Shown: positions 7,543 through 15,388 of the stretch, in pieces
Numbering within the stretch: position 1 is the first letter of the stretch
Layout: each line of letters begins with the position of its first letter
Assembly (NCBI GenBank): GCA_023393095.1
Contig: JAEWMT010000071.1
Span: 1 to 25,462, forward strand
From: Bacillota bacterium
GTDB lineage: Bacteria > Bacillota > Clostridia > Lachnospirales > Lachnospiraceae
DNA length: 25,462 bases
Direction of reading: 5' to 3'
Notes under the pieces: model-generated
The model's database searches: none
Seen by the model: only the letters and a program-made list of their open reading frames with translations
Told to the model about the DNA's origin: nothing
Position numbers and translations under genes: made by a program

Positions 7543-7750
7543 GCTGTCGCATTTTAGATTATGTATGATATAAGGACCTCCGCATAATCCCCTCACACAC
7601 AAGTTGGAAGACACATTATCAATTTTGTATGTCATACACGTACATAAATGTTCGTTTATGACATACAAAATCGACAACATGTCTTCCAAATAGTGCATTA
7701 CGGGGATTATGCAGAGGTCCTTATATCAGCGTAAGTTATTTGGCGACAGC
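7543..7750. repeat. 208-base near-complete palindrome between convergent operons
   Basis: The ends GCTGTCGC (7543-7550) and GCGACAGC (7743-7750) are exact complements. Further blocks match exactly: 7566-7580 with 7714-7728, 7582-7592 with 7702-7712, 7604-7613 with 7680-7689, and 7622-7636 with 7657-7671. The apex ACAT-AA-ATGT also pairs. Most inner mismatches are C/T or A/G changes that become G-U pairs in RNA read from the minus strand. No open frame is present. It lies between the stop codons of the LCP gene (plus) and the teichoic operon (minus), so it could act as a two-way terminator. No clear flanking duplication was found. Confidence 0.75.
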
Positions 7751-7970
7751 CACTCCACTGTTTTCCGGATTTCCGAAAATACATAATGAAGTTGCCGCAA
7801 AGCAGCTTTAATACTGAAAAGTCGGCTCGTTTTGTGGATATCTCATGACTATTAAATTTTCTACTATAAAATCTTTATATAAGTTGATTTTATCAATATT
7901 TGTATGGTTTTACTATTTGCTTGATATGTGTGTTTGGAAATCCATGTTCTAATCTTATATTAAGAGCAAA

Positions 7971-8022
7971 TTAGAGCAAGAGGCGAGGCTGTGATGCACC
8001 CTACTACGTCACCTTACTCTAA
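7971..8022 (-). terminator. Hairpin overlapping the last stop codon of the teichoic-like operon
   Basis: TTAGAGCAAG (7971-7980) faces CTTACTCTAA (8013-8022). The one mismatch is a G-U pair in minus-strand RNA, and pairing extends inward with GGCG / CGTC. The stop codon at 8019-8021 lies inside the stem. No good T tract follows, so termination is only a candidate function. Confidence 0.4.
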
Positions 8023-9170
8023 TCTCTTTCTTCTATTAAATCAATCAGGCGCTCTGTGGCATTTCCATCAGCATAAATATAGCTCTCTCGAAGAAACGCC
8101 TCTATATTGTAGTTCTGATATTCTTTATTGTGAATGATATTTAATACATCACTGCAGCGATAAGCAACCGGACCTGGAACATAATTTTCATAGTCGCAAT
8201 AAAAACCTCTGCCCACATCAGAAAACTCGTTGATATCAAATGCATAAAATATCATTGGCTGCTTTGTGATACAGTACTCAAATATGATGGAGGAATAATC
8301 CGTAATCAGAATATCTGATGCCATTAGTAAACCATTTAAATCCTTCTCGAAAGAGAATTGACAGATTCTTTGATCCAAGTGCTCTCTTGCGAATTTATCA
8401 GCAATATGTGGATGTAGTCGAAGTCCCAAATAATATTCCTGCGGCAGTTCTTTGCTGAGTTCTGAAATCAACTCCAAGAGCTTTGTATTATCAGCCTCAT
8501 TATCACGAAACGTAGGTGCATACAGTATTAACTTCTTATCCTCAGGTATCCCATATTTATGATAGATTACTTCCTTGTCCGGATTCTTCTTCGTAAGCTC
8601 AAGCTTCTTCAACCTATGAAATAATTCATCGGTTCTTGGTAAGCCGATTGGATAAACTACCTCCTTATTCACACCAAATGCACCTATATATTGCTCTACA
8701 GTTGCTTGGGAGCTTACAATTAGATGTGTTATGTTTGCATTAGCTCGCTTTTCAAGCTCCTTTAATTTCCCCTGATTAACATCTTGGCCAAATTTCTTTA
8801 TTGATCCCGTACCATGCCAAAGCTGTATTACCTTTGTTCCCTTCTTACGTTTCAGATACGCATAGGGAAGAAAAATATTGTCTAGCATGATAATCTCAGC
8901 TCTTGCAAGTTCATAGGGCTTATGGAAGAAAAAGTTAATCATTGTTTTGATACCATGGATACTTTTTACTGCCATCGTATCACTTTTCTTTAGATAGGAG
9001 AAGGTATAGCCTTCCTTCCTGTTTTCTAAGGCTTTTGCTGCAATACTGACATTACTGCCCTCACCATCATCATGTGTCATAATGCAGAAAACCCTTTTCT
9101 TCTTTATAGGCAATGGCTTGCACAGCAGATATACCAGTGCAAACAAATAATATCCAAATGTTTTAACCAT
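8019..9170 (-). CDS. CDP-glycerol glycerophosphotransferase family protein (TagB-like)
   Basis: Members of this family transfer glycerol phosphate from CDP-glycerol to a lipid-linked acceptor during teichoic acid synthesis, at the cytoplasmic membrane face. The 383-residue protein has a hydrophobic N-terminal segment (about 5-22). The family blocks are QLWHGTGS (117-123, His119), YAPTFRDNE (218-225), RLHPH (251-255), ILITDYSS (288-294) and RGFYCDYENYVPGP (321-334). The two histidine motifs match the catalytic regions known in TagF. The short length and WHGTG rather than WHGTP make it nearer to TagB-like primases than to long TagF polymerases; that is a tentative reading. An ATG at 9182 opens the frame earlier, but GGAGAG is correctly spaced only for the ATG at 9170. 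It is the last gene of the operon. Confidence 0.87.
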   Translation of the reverse strand: MVKTFGYYLFALVYLLCKPLPIKKKRVFCIMTHDDGEGSNVSIAAKALENRKEGYTFSYLKKSDTMAVKSIHGIKTMINFFFHKPYELARAEIIMLDNIFLPYAYLKRKKGTKVIQLWHGTGSIKKFGQDVNQGKLKELEKRANANITHLIVSSQATVEQYIGAFGVNKEVVYPIGLPRTDELFHRLKKLELTKKNPDKEVIYHKYGIPEDKKLILYAPTFRDNEADNTKLLELISELSKELPQEYYLGLRLHPHIADKFAREHLDQRICQFSFEKDLNGLLMASDILITDYSSIIFEYCITKQPMIFYAFDINEFSDVGRGFYCDYENYVPGPVAYRCSDVLNIIHNKEYQNYNIEAFLRESYIYADGNATERLIDLIEERD

Positions 9171-9247
9171 AGATCTCTCCATCCCACAATTAAGCGGTTT
9201 TTATAATATTTATTGAGGTGCAGCCATACAATTTATTATTTGTATAA

Positions 9248-9303
9248 ATTTCAAGGGAATGAATACCTTACCTTAAAAGATAAGTATATCGTTCCCTTGA
9301 AAT
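9248..9303. repeat. Long hairpin inside the teichoic-like operon
   Basis: ATTTCAAGGGAA (9248-9259) is the exact complement of TTCCCTTGAAAT (9292-9303). Pairing continues with a few mismatches almost to a short central loop near 9276. The hairpin lies between two same-strand genes and could attenuate or process the operon transcript. It directly abuts the tandem copies at 9307-9500. Confidence 0.55.
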
Positions 9304-9306
9304 CAG

Positions 9307-9500
9307 CACTAATTATATGTGCAAGAATCAGCTATTTAGATTCCATTATTTGTGGCTACATTAATAATACTACGCTAATTATATATGCAAAAAGCAGCTA
9401 ATTAAATTCTACTATTCATGGTTAAATAATAGTAATATCGCTTTAATTATTTTGTATAGCAACCAGCGAACTAGATTCTGCTATCTGCTTAATTAAATTA
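9307..9500 (-). repeat. Three degenerate tandem copies of a gene 3' end, period about 66
   Basis: Copies begin at about 9307, 9373 and 9439. The first two match at 44 of their first 57 bases, by my count. The third has a three-base length difference and covers the last codons and stop of the glycerophosphotransferase gene at 9443-10672. The two outer copies lie beyond that stop and are non-coding. The pattern looks like old tandem duplications of the gene's end that have decayed. Confidence 0.6.
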
Positions 9501-10672
9501 ACAACCTTTTCGGAGGCCCTTCCATCATCTGCATGATTATACTTCTGAAAGAAAGCTTCCCGTTTCTGTTTATATTCCTCCGGATTATAATTTACAATAG
9601 AATCAACAAGTTCCTCTGTTGTTAACGTTACCGGTCCTGGGGCTTCTTCTAAGAAATCAAAATAAAAGCCTCTGAGCGTGTCTCTGTATTCTTCTAAATC
9701 ATAGCAGAAGAAGAACATCGGTCTCTTAAGTAAACTATAGTCAAACATAACTGACGAATAATCGGTTATCAACAAATCAGCAACTAGATAAAGAAGAGAA
9801 ATATCATAGCTCAGATTACAGGAATAAATAAAATCCTTATAAGGCGTCCAGTCAATTTTATCAGATACAAGATAATGATATTTTACAATCATCACATACT
9901 CATCACTTAACTTTTCCTGCATCAGATCAAAATCCATAACACGGTTGAATTTATACTGTCCCTTACCATAGAACTCATTATCCCGCCAGGTAGGTGCATA
10001 CAATATTACCTTTTTATCTAGAGGAATTCCCATCTGTTTCTTGATCGCATTAATGTCGTTCTCGTTATTTTTTGAAAATAAAACATCATTTCTTGGATAG
10101 CCGATTTCTAACATTTCCTTTTCAAATGCAAAAGCCCTACGAAATATTTCGGTTGAAAAATGATTTTGAGAAATCAGATAATCCCAAGTCTGAGTATTAT
10201 CATAAAAGTTTTTCTTATAATTATCAATGCCCTTCTCTCCTGCCATATGAACTGTGTCCATATCAAGTGCCAATTTTTTCAGTGGAGTTCCATGCCAGGT
10301 CTGAATATAAGTACAATCTGGTTTTTTAATAATATATCTGGGCAATCTTGTGTCGCATATCCAGATACCAGCTTTCATAAATAAATAAAAATATTTACAC
10401 CGATTTCTTTTGACTATTCTTCCTGCACCGGGAATTTGTATATTAGAATTCTCAAGGACAAAATAGCAATGGTAGTGTTTATCTAACCCTTGCTTAATCA
10501 TCTCTTCATAAATAGCTCTCGGACTTCCCGTATAATTTCTTCCGAGATTACTTTCGAACATAATAATCTTCTTATCAGTACGTAAAATTTTTGCTCCCAG
10601 ACCATATACTTTTAAAATAAAAAGTCTAAGAAATTTTTTAATTTTCTTTTTTAGTTTAGATAATATGCTCAT
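9443..10672 (-). CDS. CDP-glycerol glycerophosphotransferase family protein (TagF-like, short)
   Basis: The predicted role is transfer of glycerol phosphate from CDP-glycerol onto a growing lipid-linked polymer. The 409-residue protein has a basic, hydrophobic N-terminus (1-30) suited to membrane contact. An N-terminal region contains SNLGRNYTGSPRAIYEEM (41-58). The catalytic blocks are QTWHGTPLKKLA (124-135, His127), GYPRNDVL (191-198), YAPTWRDNE (225-233), KYHYLVSD (264-271, His266), ITDYSS (302-307) and RGFYFDFLEEAPGP (334-347). These match both catalytic histidine motifs of the TagF family. AGGAG lies five bases upstream of the ATG at 10672. It closely resembles the C-terminal half of the fusion protein at 12845-15184, so the two are probably duplicated paralogues. 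Its 3' end is the source of the tandem copies at 9307-9500. Confidence 0.9.
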   Translation of the reverse strand: MSILSKLKKKIKKFLRLFILKVYGLGAKILRTDKKIIMFESNLGRNYTGSPRAIYEEMIKQGLDKHYHCYFVLENSNIQIPGAGRIVKRNRCKYFYLFMKAGIWICDTRLPRYIIKKPDCTYIQTWHGTPLKKLALDMDTVHMAGEKGIDNYKKNFYDNTQTWDYLISQNHFSTEIFRRAFAFEKEMLEIGYPRNDVLFSKNNENDINAIKKQMGIPLDKKVILYAPTWRDNEFYGKGQYKFNRVMDFDLMQEKLSDEYVMIVKYHYLVSDKIDWTPYKDFIYSCNLSYDISLLYLVADLLITDYSSVMFDYSLLKRPMFFFCYDLEEYRDTLRGFYFDFLEEAPGPVTLTTEELVDSIVNYNPEEYKQKREAFFQKYNHADDGRASEKVVNLIKQIAESSSLVAIQNN

Positions 10673-10713
10673 ACAATCTCCTACTGCTAAAATACAGCGA
10701 ATTTAAGCAGGCT

Positions 10714-11109
10714 TTAGTTCTTTTTCAAGCCCAGATCTTGTTTTATCTTTGTAGTTGAAATACCTTCCGTGCGGGGAAGATATACTACCTCGCAATAATC
10801 CTTTAAGAAATCAAACTGTCCTGTCCAGTCATGACCCATAACAAACACATCAATATTATTATCTACCACATCTTGAATCTTCTGTTCCCAGGTATACTCA
10901 GGAATAACCTCATCCACATACTTGATTGCTTCGAGAATTATCTTCCTGTCCTCGTAGCTATGATATGCCGTCTTGTGTTTAAGCTCATTAAATTCATCAG
11001 AAGAAAGTACTACTACTAAATAATCCCCAAGCTCTTTTGCTCTTCTAAGCAGATTAATATGACCGACATGTAATAAATCATATGTTCCATAGGTTATAAC
11101 TTTTTTCAT
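10714..11109 (-). CDS. tagD: Glycerol-3-phosphate cytidylyltransferase
   Basis: TagD makes CDP-glycerol from CTP and sn-glycerol-3-phosphate in the cytoplasm, the donor for the glycerophosphotransferases beside it. The 131-residue protein is the usual family length. It shows the nucleotidyltransferase opening ITYGTYDLLHVGH with the HxGH motif at 14-17. A mid-protein DRKIILEAIKYVDEV follows, and then the diagnostic RTEGISTTKIK (113-123). WEQK and GHDW also match known glycerol-3-phosphate enzymes. AGGAG lies upstream of the ATG at 11109 with a somewhat long gap. The gene sits 41 bases before the next operon gene. Its presence is the best evidence that the neighbours use CDP-glycerol rather than CDP-ribitol. 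Confidence 0.95.
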   Translation of the reverse strand: MKKVITYGTYDLLHVGHINLLRRAKELGDYLVVVLSSDEFNELKHKTAYHSYEDRKIILEAIKYVDEVIPEYTWEQKIQDVVDNNIDVFVMGHDWTGQFDFLKDYCEVVYLPRTEGISTTKIKQDLGLKKN

Positions 11110-11158
11110 TTCAGTTCTATCTCCTTTTTTATAGAGGTTGTACCTCTGTTAATTGTAT

Positions 11159-11905
11159 CTAATTATTATCATTAATCTTAGCTTGATAAACAGCGCTGAC
11201 ATCCTCTATCTTACCTTTTGAAATCAGCTTGCCTTTTTCCAACAATATAGCACAATTACATAAACGGTTTACCTGCTCTAAGGAATGAGATACAAACAAT
11301 ACGGTTACACCATTGTCAAACATGGACATAATCTTTTTCTCACTCTTTTTCCTAAATTTTGCATCTCCGACAGAAAGTACCTCGTCCAGGATTAAGATAT
11401 CTGGCTCCACAATTGTAGCAATAGAAAATCCAAGTCGTGCTTTCATACCCGAGGAATAATTCTTTACCGGTACATTGATAAAATCTCCCAGCTCTGAAAA
11501 AGCTACAATTTCATCGTATTTCTCCTTGATAAATTCCTTTGTATAACCAAGTACCGCACCGTATAGGTATATATTCTCTGCTCCGGTATATTGTTGGTCA
11601 AACCCTGCTCCGAGCTCCAATAACGGTACAATCTTTCCTTTGTAAGAAACCTTTCCTTCTGTGGACTTTAATACTCCTGCAATAATCTTAAGAAGTGTAC
11701 TTTTGCCTGCACCGTTTAATCCTAAGATTCCAAGCCTATCTCCTTTTTTCAAAGAGAAGGATACATCCTGCAGTGCCCAAAATTCCTGATATCTTAACTC
11801 ATTCTTTAACATTTTTATAAAGTACTCTTTTAAGTTATCAACCTTCTTTTCCATCAGATTAAATTTCATACTGACGTTATCAACGACTAATACTTTATCT
11901 TCCAC
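11159..11905 (-). CDS. tagH: Polymer-export ABC transporter ATPase (TagH/Wzt-like)
   Basis: This is the ATP-hydrolysing half of an ABC-2 exporter that flips lipid-linked teichoic acid or polysaccharide across the membrane. The 248 residues contain the Walker A GLNGAGKST (62-70), an ABC signature YSSGMKARLGF (150-160), a Walker B LILDEV (171-176) and the switch histidine at 207. The N-terminal insertion NLKEYFIKMLKNELRYQEFWAL between the first strand and Walker A is typical of TagH/RfbE-type ATPases. It lacks the long C-terminal extension of Bacillus subtilis TagH. The start is GTG at 11905 behind GGAGG. The permease gene lies 123 bases upstream in the same direction. That gap holds two adjoining small palindromes (CTTTGATCAAAG at 11961-11972 and GGCG/CGCC at 11973-11988). 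Confidence 0.92.
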   Translation of the reverse strand: MEDKVLVVDNVSMKFNLMEKKVDNLKEYFIKMLKNELRYQEFWALQDVSFSLKKGDRLGILGLNGAGKSTLLKIIAGVLKSTEGKVSYKGKIVPLLELGAGFDQQYTGAENIYLYGAVLGYTKEFIKEKYDEIVAFSELGDFINVPVKNYSSGMKARLGFSIATIVEPDILILDEVLSVGDAKFRKKSEKKIMSMFDNGVTVLFVSHSLEQVNRLCNCAILLEKGKLISKGKIEDVSAVYQAKINDNN

Positions 11906-12028
11906 AAAATCCTCCGTTCCAGCACTGCATAAAGTATAATTTATCTTTAGCTGCTAAGAGCTTTGATCAAAGGCGTAATATTGCGCCATGACTCCTGATG
12001 ATAAGAGCTATTTCTTCTTATAATAAAA

Positions 12029-12808
12029 TTAAATATTTAATATAAATTTATCCTGTTGACGGTAGAATAGTAAGATTCCAACAATCAACGCACCAAAGCT
12101 ATATATGGCCGCGATTAATAATGAATCCATACTTAATGGTCTTCCAAAGACTGCATCCCTGAAATTCACAATAACATCAAATAAGGGATTACCTATTTTC
12201 AACACCCGTCCCACATGTACGAATTTATCATCGGTTACATCATAGAATATTGCGGAACCGTACATAACCATCATCAATATTACGCTCCACAGATATTCTA
12301 AATCTCTAAAAAACACAGCCAGAGTTGCTAAAATCATACCTACACCAGTGGATAAAACCAAGGCCAGGAATAATGGTACAATTGCCTGAAGAATATAAAC
12401 TGTAACATTCACCTTAAAAACGATCATTGCCAAAGCTAATACAATCATTGAAATCAGAAATGTTACAAAATTTGAAAAGATCGATGATAACGGATAGATG
12501 TACTTTGGTACATATACCTTTTTAATCATTGCGCTATTACTACGTATTGACTTCATGGCTGCTTTCGTTGAATTAGCAAAAAATGTATACAGCAATCTAC
12601 CAGTTAGGATATATACCGGAAAGTTTTCTCCACCTCGTTCAAATATCTTAGAGAAAACGAACCACAAAACTATTGTCGTAAATATTGGCTCCAATAACGT
12701 CCATAAAATACCCAGATATGATCTTCTGTACTTCAGCTTTATGTCTTTCTTTATAAGTTCAATTAATAAAAATCGGTACTTATTAAAATTACTCCAAACT
12801 CTCTTCAC
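12029..12808 (-). CDS. tagG: Polymer-export ABC transporter permease (TagG/Wzm-like)
   Basis: This is the membrane half of the exporter, partner of the ATPase at 11159-11905. The protein has the ABC-2 N-terminal signature LIKKDIKLKYRRSYLGILWTL, an amphipathic entry followed by about six membrane helices. Inside the domain are RSNSAMIKKVYVPKYIYPLS and FFRDLEYLW, both usual in Wzm/TagG permeases. An in-frame ATG at 12820 gives 263 residues but has no ribosome site. GGAGG followed by five bases precedes the GTG at 12808, matching the spacing of the other GTG starts in this window, so I prefer 12808 (259 residues). It ends 123 bases before the ATPase gene and lies 36 bases downstream of the fusion glycosyltransferase gene. 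Confidence 0.92.
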   Translation of the reverse strand: MKRVWSNFNKYRFLLIELIKKDIKLKYRRSYLGILWTLLEPIFTTIVLWFVFSKIFERGGENFPVYILTGRLLYTFFANSTKAAMKSIRSNSAMIKKVYVPKYIYPLSSIFSNFVTFLISMIVLALAMIVFKVNVTVYILQAIVPLFLALVLSTGVGMILATLAVFFRDLEYLWSVILMMVMYGSAIFYDVTDDKFVHVGRVLKIGNPLFDVIVNFRDAVFGRPLSMDSLLIAAIYSFGALIVGILLFYRQQDKFILNI

Positions 12809-12844
12809 ATTTACCTCCATGCATATACCGATTGCATCTGTATG

Positions 12845-15184
12845 TTATCGTTTAAAAACTGATTTTACCACTTTTTCTGAAGCATGTCCATCTTCCCATT
12901 CACAAAACCTCTGATAGAATTTATCGTATCTTTGGCTATATTCACTAGACAAATGTTCGATATTTCCAATGGCATCAATAATTTCCTCTGTTGAATATAA
13001 CAAAGGTCCGGGAACTTCATTTTCAAAATCAAAATAGAACCCTCGTAATACATCTCTATACTTTTCCAGATCATAGGTAAAGAAAAGCATCGGACGCTTT
13101 AAATTAGCATAATCAAAGAATACGGAAGAATAATCTGTGATTAGGATATCGGAAACCAGATAAATCTCAGATATATCATCGTATTTACTTAAATTAATGG
13201 CAAAATCCTCTACTCCCGTAATATCAAGGGAATCTGCGATATAATAATGCGTACGTAGTAAAATCACATAGTCCTTGCCAAGTTTTTCTTTTAATAATTT
13301 AAGATCAAGCATTAATGAGAATTTATACTTACCACTTTCATAATACTCATCATCCCTCCAAGTAGGAGCATAGAGAATTGTTTTTTTATCCTTAGGAATT
13401 TTAAGCTTTTCTTTTATTCTCTGTGCAATCTCATCCCGGTTTTCATAATGAAGAATATCATTTCTTGGATAACCTGTTTCCAGCATTGTTTTATCAAACA
13501 AAAAACATCTACGGAAGATATCACTAGAAAATTGATTAGCAGCAATTAAGTAATCCCAGTCTCTTGACTTCTGGTACATTATTTGCTTATGTTTTGGTGA
13601 TGCAGAAGTGATATCCTCAACATCAAAGGCTAATTTCTTTAGCGGTGTTCCGTGCCAAGTCTCAAGCATAATATTGTCTTCTCTTTTTCTGACCCATGCC
13701 GGCTGCCTTACGTTCATTACATAATATTTACAACGTGCCAGATAGTATGCGTAACGGATACCGAAACGCTTAACTTTCGTATGTTTATAGGGAATCTTCG
13801 TCCCCTTTTTATCAATAACCCAAATAAATTTATACTGTCCAGGAAAATTCTTGGCAAGATATTCATACACATACTTTGGATTATCGGAATAACTTTTACC
13901 GAAAAAGCTCTCAAATATTACCCAGTTATCCCTCATTGGCTTCTTGATAAAAGAGTGTATATATAAAAATTTAGCTAATGCTCTCTTATTTTTAATAATT
14001 GATTTAAATTTACGTACACCAAGATGAAATTTAACAATTTTAATCGATTTGTTAATATCCCTATTAATTAATGCATAAATCAGACGCTTTTTATAACCTT
14101 TTAGCGACTTAATAACCTCCGGACTTGCCTTACTGATAATATCACTGATTTGAAGGAAATTCTCCTCTCGCCAGATATCACTGATACTTCTCTTTAGTTT
14201 AGGGGCATATGTCTTCGTATAATATGCAATATATTTTCTGTCATACACATCCCTAAGTAATGAATCCCCTTGGATTCTGCCAATCGTATCGTTATAAGCT
14301 ACAATATATTCATGAAACCGATCCGGATCCTTCACCTGAGTTAAAGAGGGAAGATTAATCGGATCATTATGATTTCTTTTCACATAATATGCGTCCGGAC
14401 ACCAATACAGTTTATCTGTCTTTGATAATGCTTCCAGTAGAAATGGTGCATCTGACATATATTTTAAATTCTCCGAAAAATAAACTTTATTCTTCTCCAG
14501 AAAACTTCGTTTGAATAATATATTAAGTACGGATATATTACGTATTCCTTTTCTCTTAGTGATTAGAATCCGATATGCCTGATGCTTACGCTCCTCAGCT
14601 TCCAGCCGTTTTAACTCTGATCGAGCTTCCCGTGATAAACGTTCCTTTTCCTCTGAAGATCCGTCCTCCTCCGTGGGATCGCCATCCGTATTATCATCGT
14701 GAGAAGTATCTGAATTACTTGTATTAAGTTCTTCCGGATCTATATCACTGGCATCGTTTTCTTCTTCTGAATTATCTGATTCCTGATCCTGCTCTCTTAC
14801 GAGAAAGACACTTCGGCCAAACCAGGTAGACTTTTTCTTGCCATATATGATATCATCATCCTTTTCCTGTGCAGAAAGGATGAGTTTTTCGATCGTATTA
14901 CCGTATAAATAATCATCACTGTCAAGGAAATATATATAATCTCCAGTTGCCTTACTAATTCCTAAATTTCTAGCTGCTGCTACACCGATTTTACCGTCTA
15001 AACGATAAACCTTGATGGGTAACTCCGTCTCATAGTCCCCCAATATTACCAATTCTTTCTCCTCTGCATGATCAATAATGAGAAGAATTTCCATATCCTG
15101 GTCTATCTGCTCTTTTAAGCTTTCTAAACAATCTCGCAGATAACTATCTCCCTTATGATATGGAATAATAATACTCGTTTTCAT
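12845..15184 (-). CDS. Two-domain GT2 glycosyltransferase / CDP-glycerol glycerophosphotransferase with acidic insert
   Basis: The 779-residue protein joins two enzymes of wall polymer synthesis. Residues 1-300 form a family 2 glycosyltransferase fold (SIIIPYHKGDSYL, VAAARNLGISKATGDYIYFLDSDDY, with D88/D90/D91). Within it, residues about 131-200 are an Asp/Glu/Ser-rich insert ending in a charged helix. Residues about 400-779 are a TagF-like glycerophosphotransferase with WHGTP (His511), YAPTWRDDE, RTHYYIAD (His646), ITDYSS and RGFYFDFENEVPGP. The pairing of these domains is a known architecture in Firmicutes; the acidic insert is what stands out. An ATG at 15220 opens the frame 12 codons earlier, but GGAGG is placed for the ATG at 15184. 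It is the first gene of the operon and has a strong promoter. Confidence 0.9.
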   Translation of the reverse strand: MKTSIIIPYHKGDSYLRDCLESLKEQIDQDMEILLIIDHAEEKELVILGDYETELPIKVYRLDGKIGVAAARNLGISKATGDYIYFLDSDDYLYGNTIEKLILSAQEKDDDIIYGKKKSTWFGRSVFLVREQDQESDNSEEENDASDIDPEELNTSNSDTSHDDNTDGDPTEEDGSSEEKERLSREARSELKRLEAEERKHQAYRILITKRKGIRNISVLNILFKRSFLEKNKVYFSENLKYMSDAPFLLEALSKTDKLYWCPDAYYVKRNHNDPINLPSLTQVKDPDRFHEYIVAYNDTIGRIQGDSLLRDVYDRKYIAYYTKTYAPKLKRSISDIWREENFLQISDIISKASPEVIKSLKGYKKRLIYALINRDINKSIKIVKFHLGVRKFKSIIKNKRALAKFLYIHSFIKKPMRDNWVIFESFFGKSYSDNPKYVYEYLAKNFPGQYKFIWVIDKKGTKIPYKHTKVKRFGIRYAYYLARCKYYVMNVRQPAWVRKREDNIMLETWHGTPLKKLAFDVEDITSASPKHKQIMYQKSRDWDYLIAANQFSSDIFRRCFLFDKTMLETGYPRNDILHYENRDEIAQRIKEKLKIPKDKKTILYAPTWRDDEYYESGKYKFSLMLDLKLLKEKLGKDYVILLRTHYYIADSLDITGVEDFAINLSKYDDISEIYLVSDILITDYSSVFFDYANLKRPMLFFTYDLEKYRDVLRGFYFDFENEVPGPLLYSTEEIIDAIGNIEHLSSEYSQRYDKFYQRFCEWEDGHASEKVVKSVFKR

Positions 15185-15235
15185 ATTTTGTCCTCCAATA
15201 TTTTGGAAATATGTTCCCAAAACAATAGCAATGGA

Positions 15236-15264
15236 ATTATAGCATTAATAACCAGGCTCGTCAA
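15236..15264 (-). promoter_or_regulatory. Strong sigma-A promoter of the teichoic-like operon
   Basis: TTGACG (15259-15264), a 17-base gap and a perfect TATAAT (15236-15241) with an extended TGC just before it lie about 50 bases upstream of the start at 15184. An inverted repeat ACCAG (15251-15255) / CTGGT (15266-15270) is centred on the -35 box and could be an operator. A second dyad, ATAGG / CCTAT, lies at 15277-15292. Confidence 0.8.
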
Positions 15265-15342
15265 GCTGGTGCGCAGATAGGCTGGTACCTATGACAAGGT
15301 GATTGTAGTATTAATTAATAGGAATTTAGCTAGTTTTTTCAG

Positions 15343-15370
15343 AAAAGAGGCTGTCGAATTTTAGACAGCC
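15343..15370 (-). terminator. Intrinsic terminator of leuA
   Basis: On the minus strand, GGCTGTC (15364-15370) pairs with GACAGCC (15349-15355) around an eight-base loop. It is followed by TCTTTTCT. It lies about 20 bases beyond the leuA stop. The sequence GCTGTCG and ATTTTAGA is shared with the left end of the palindrome at 7543. Confidence 0.8.
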
Positions 15371-15388
15371 CCATATATCTTCCTGTTT

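Noticed and set aside
9213..9401. Small plus-strand gene between two glycerophosphotransferase genes
   Set aside because: It spans a hairpin and the degenerate tandem copies and has no ribosome site, so it is non-coding.
9307..9500. CRISPR-like array from the regular spacing
   Set aside because: The copies are contiguous and degenerate with no constant repeat and unique spacers; no cas genes are present.
11961..11988. Adjoining palindromes (CTTTGATCAAAG and GGCG/CGCC) as a promoter-operator for the exporter ATPase
   Set aside because: No well-spaced -35/-10 pair is found there and the genes look co-transcribed, so they are noted only as dyads.
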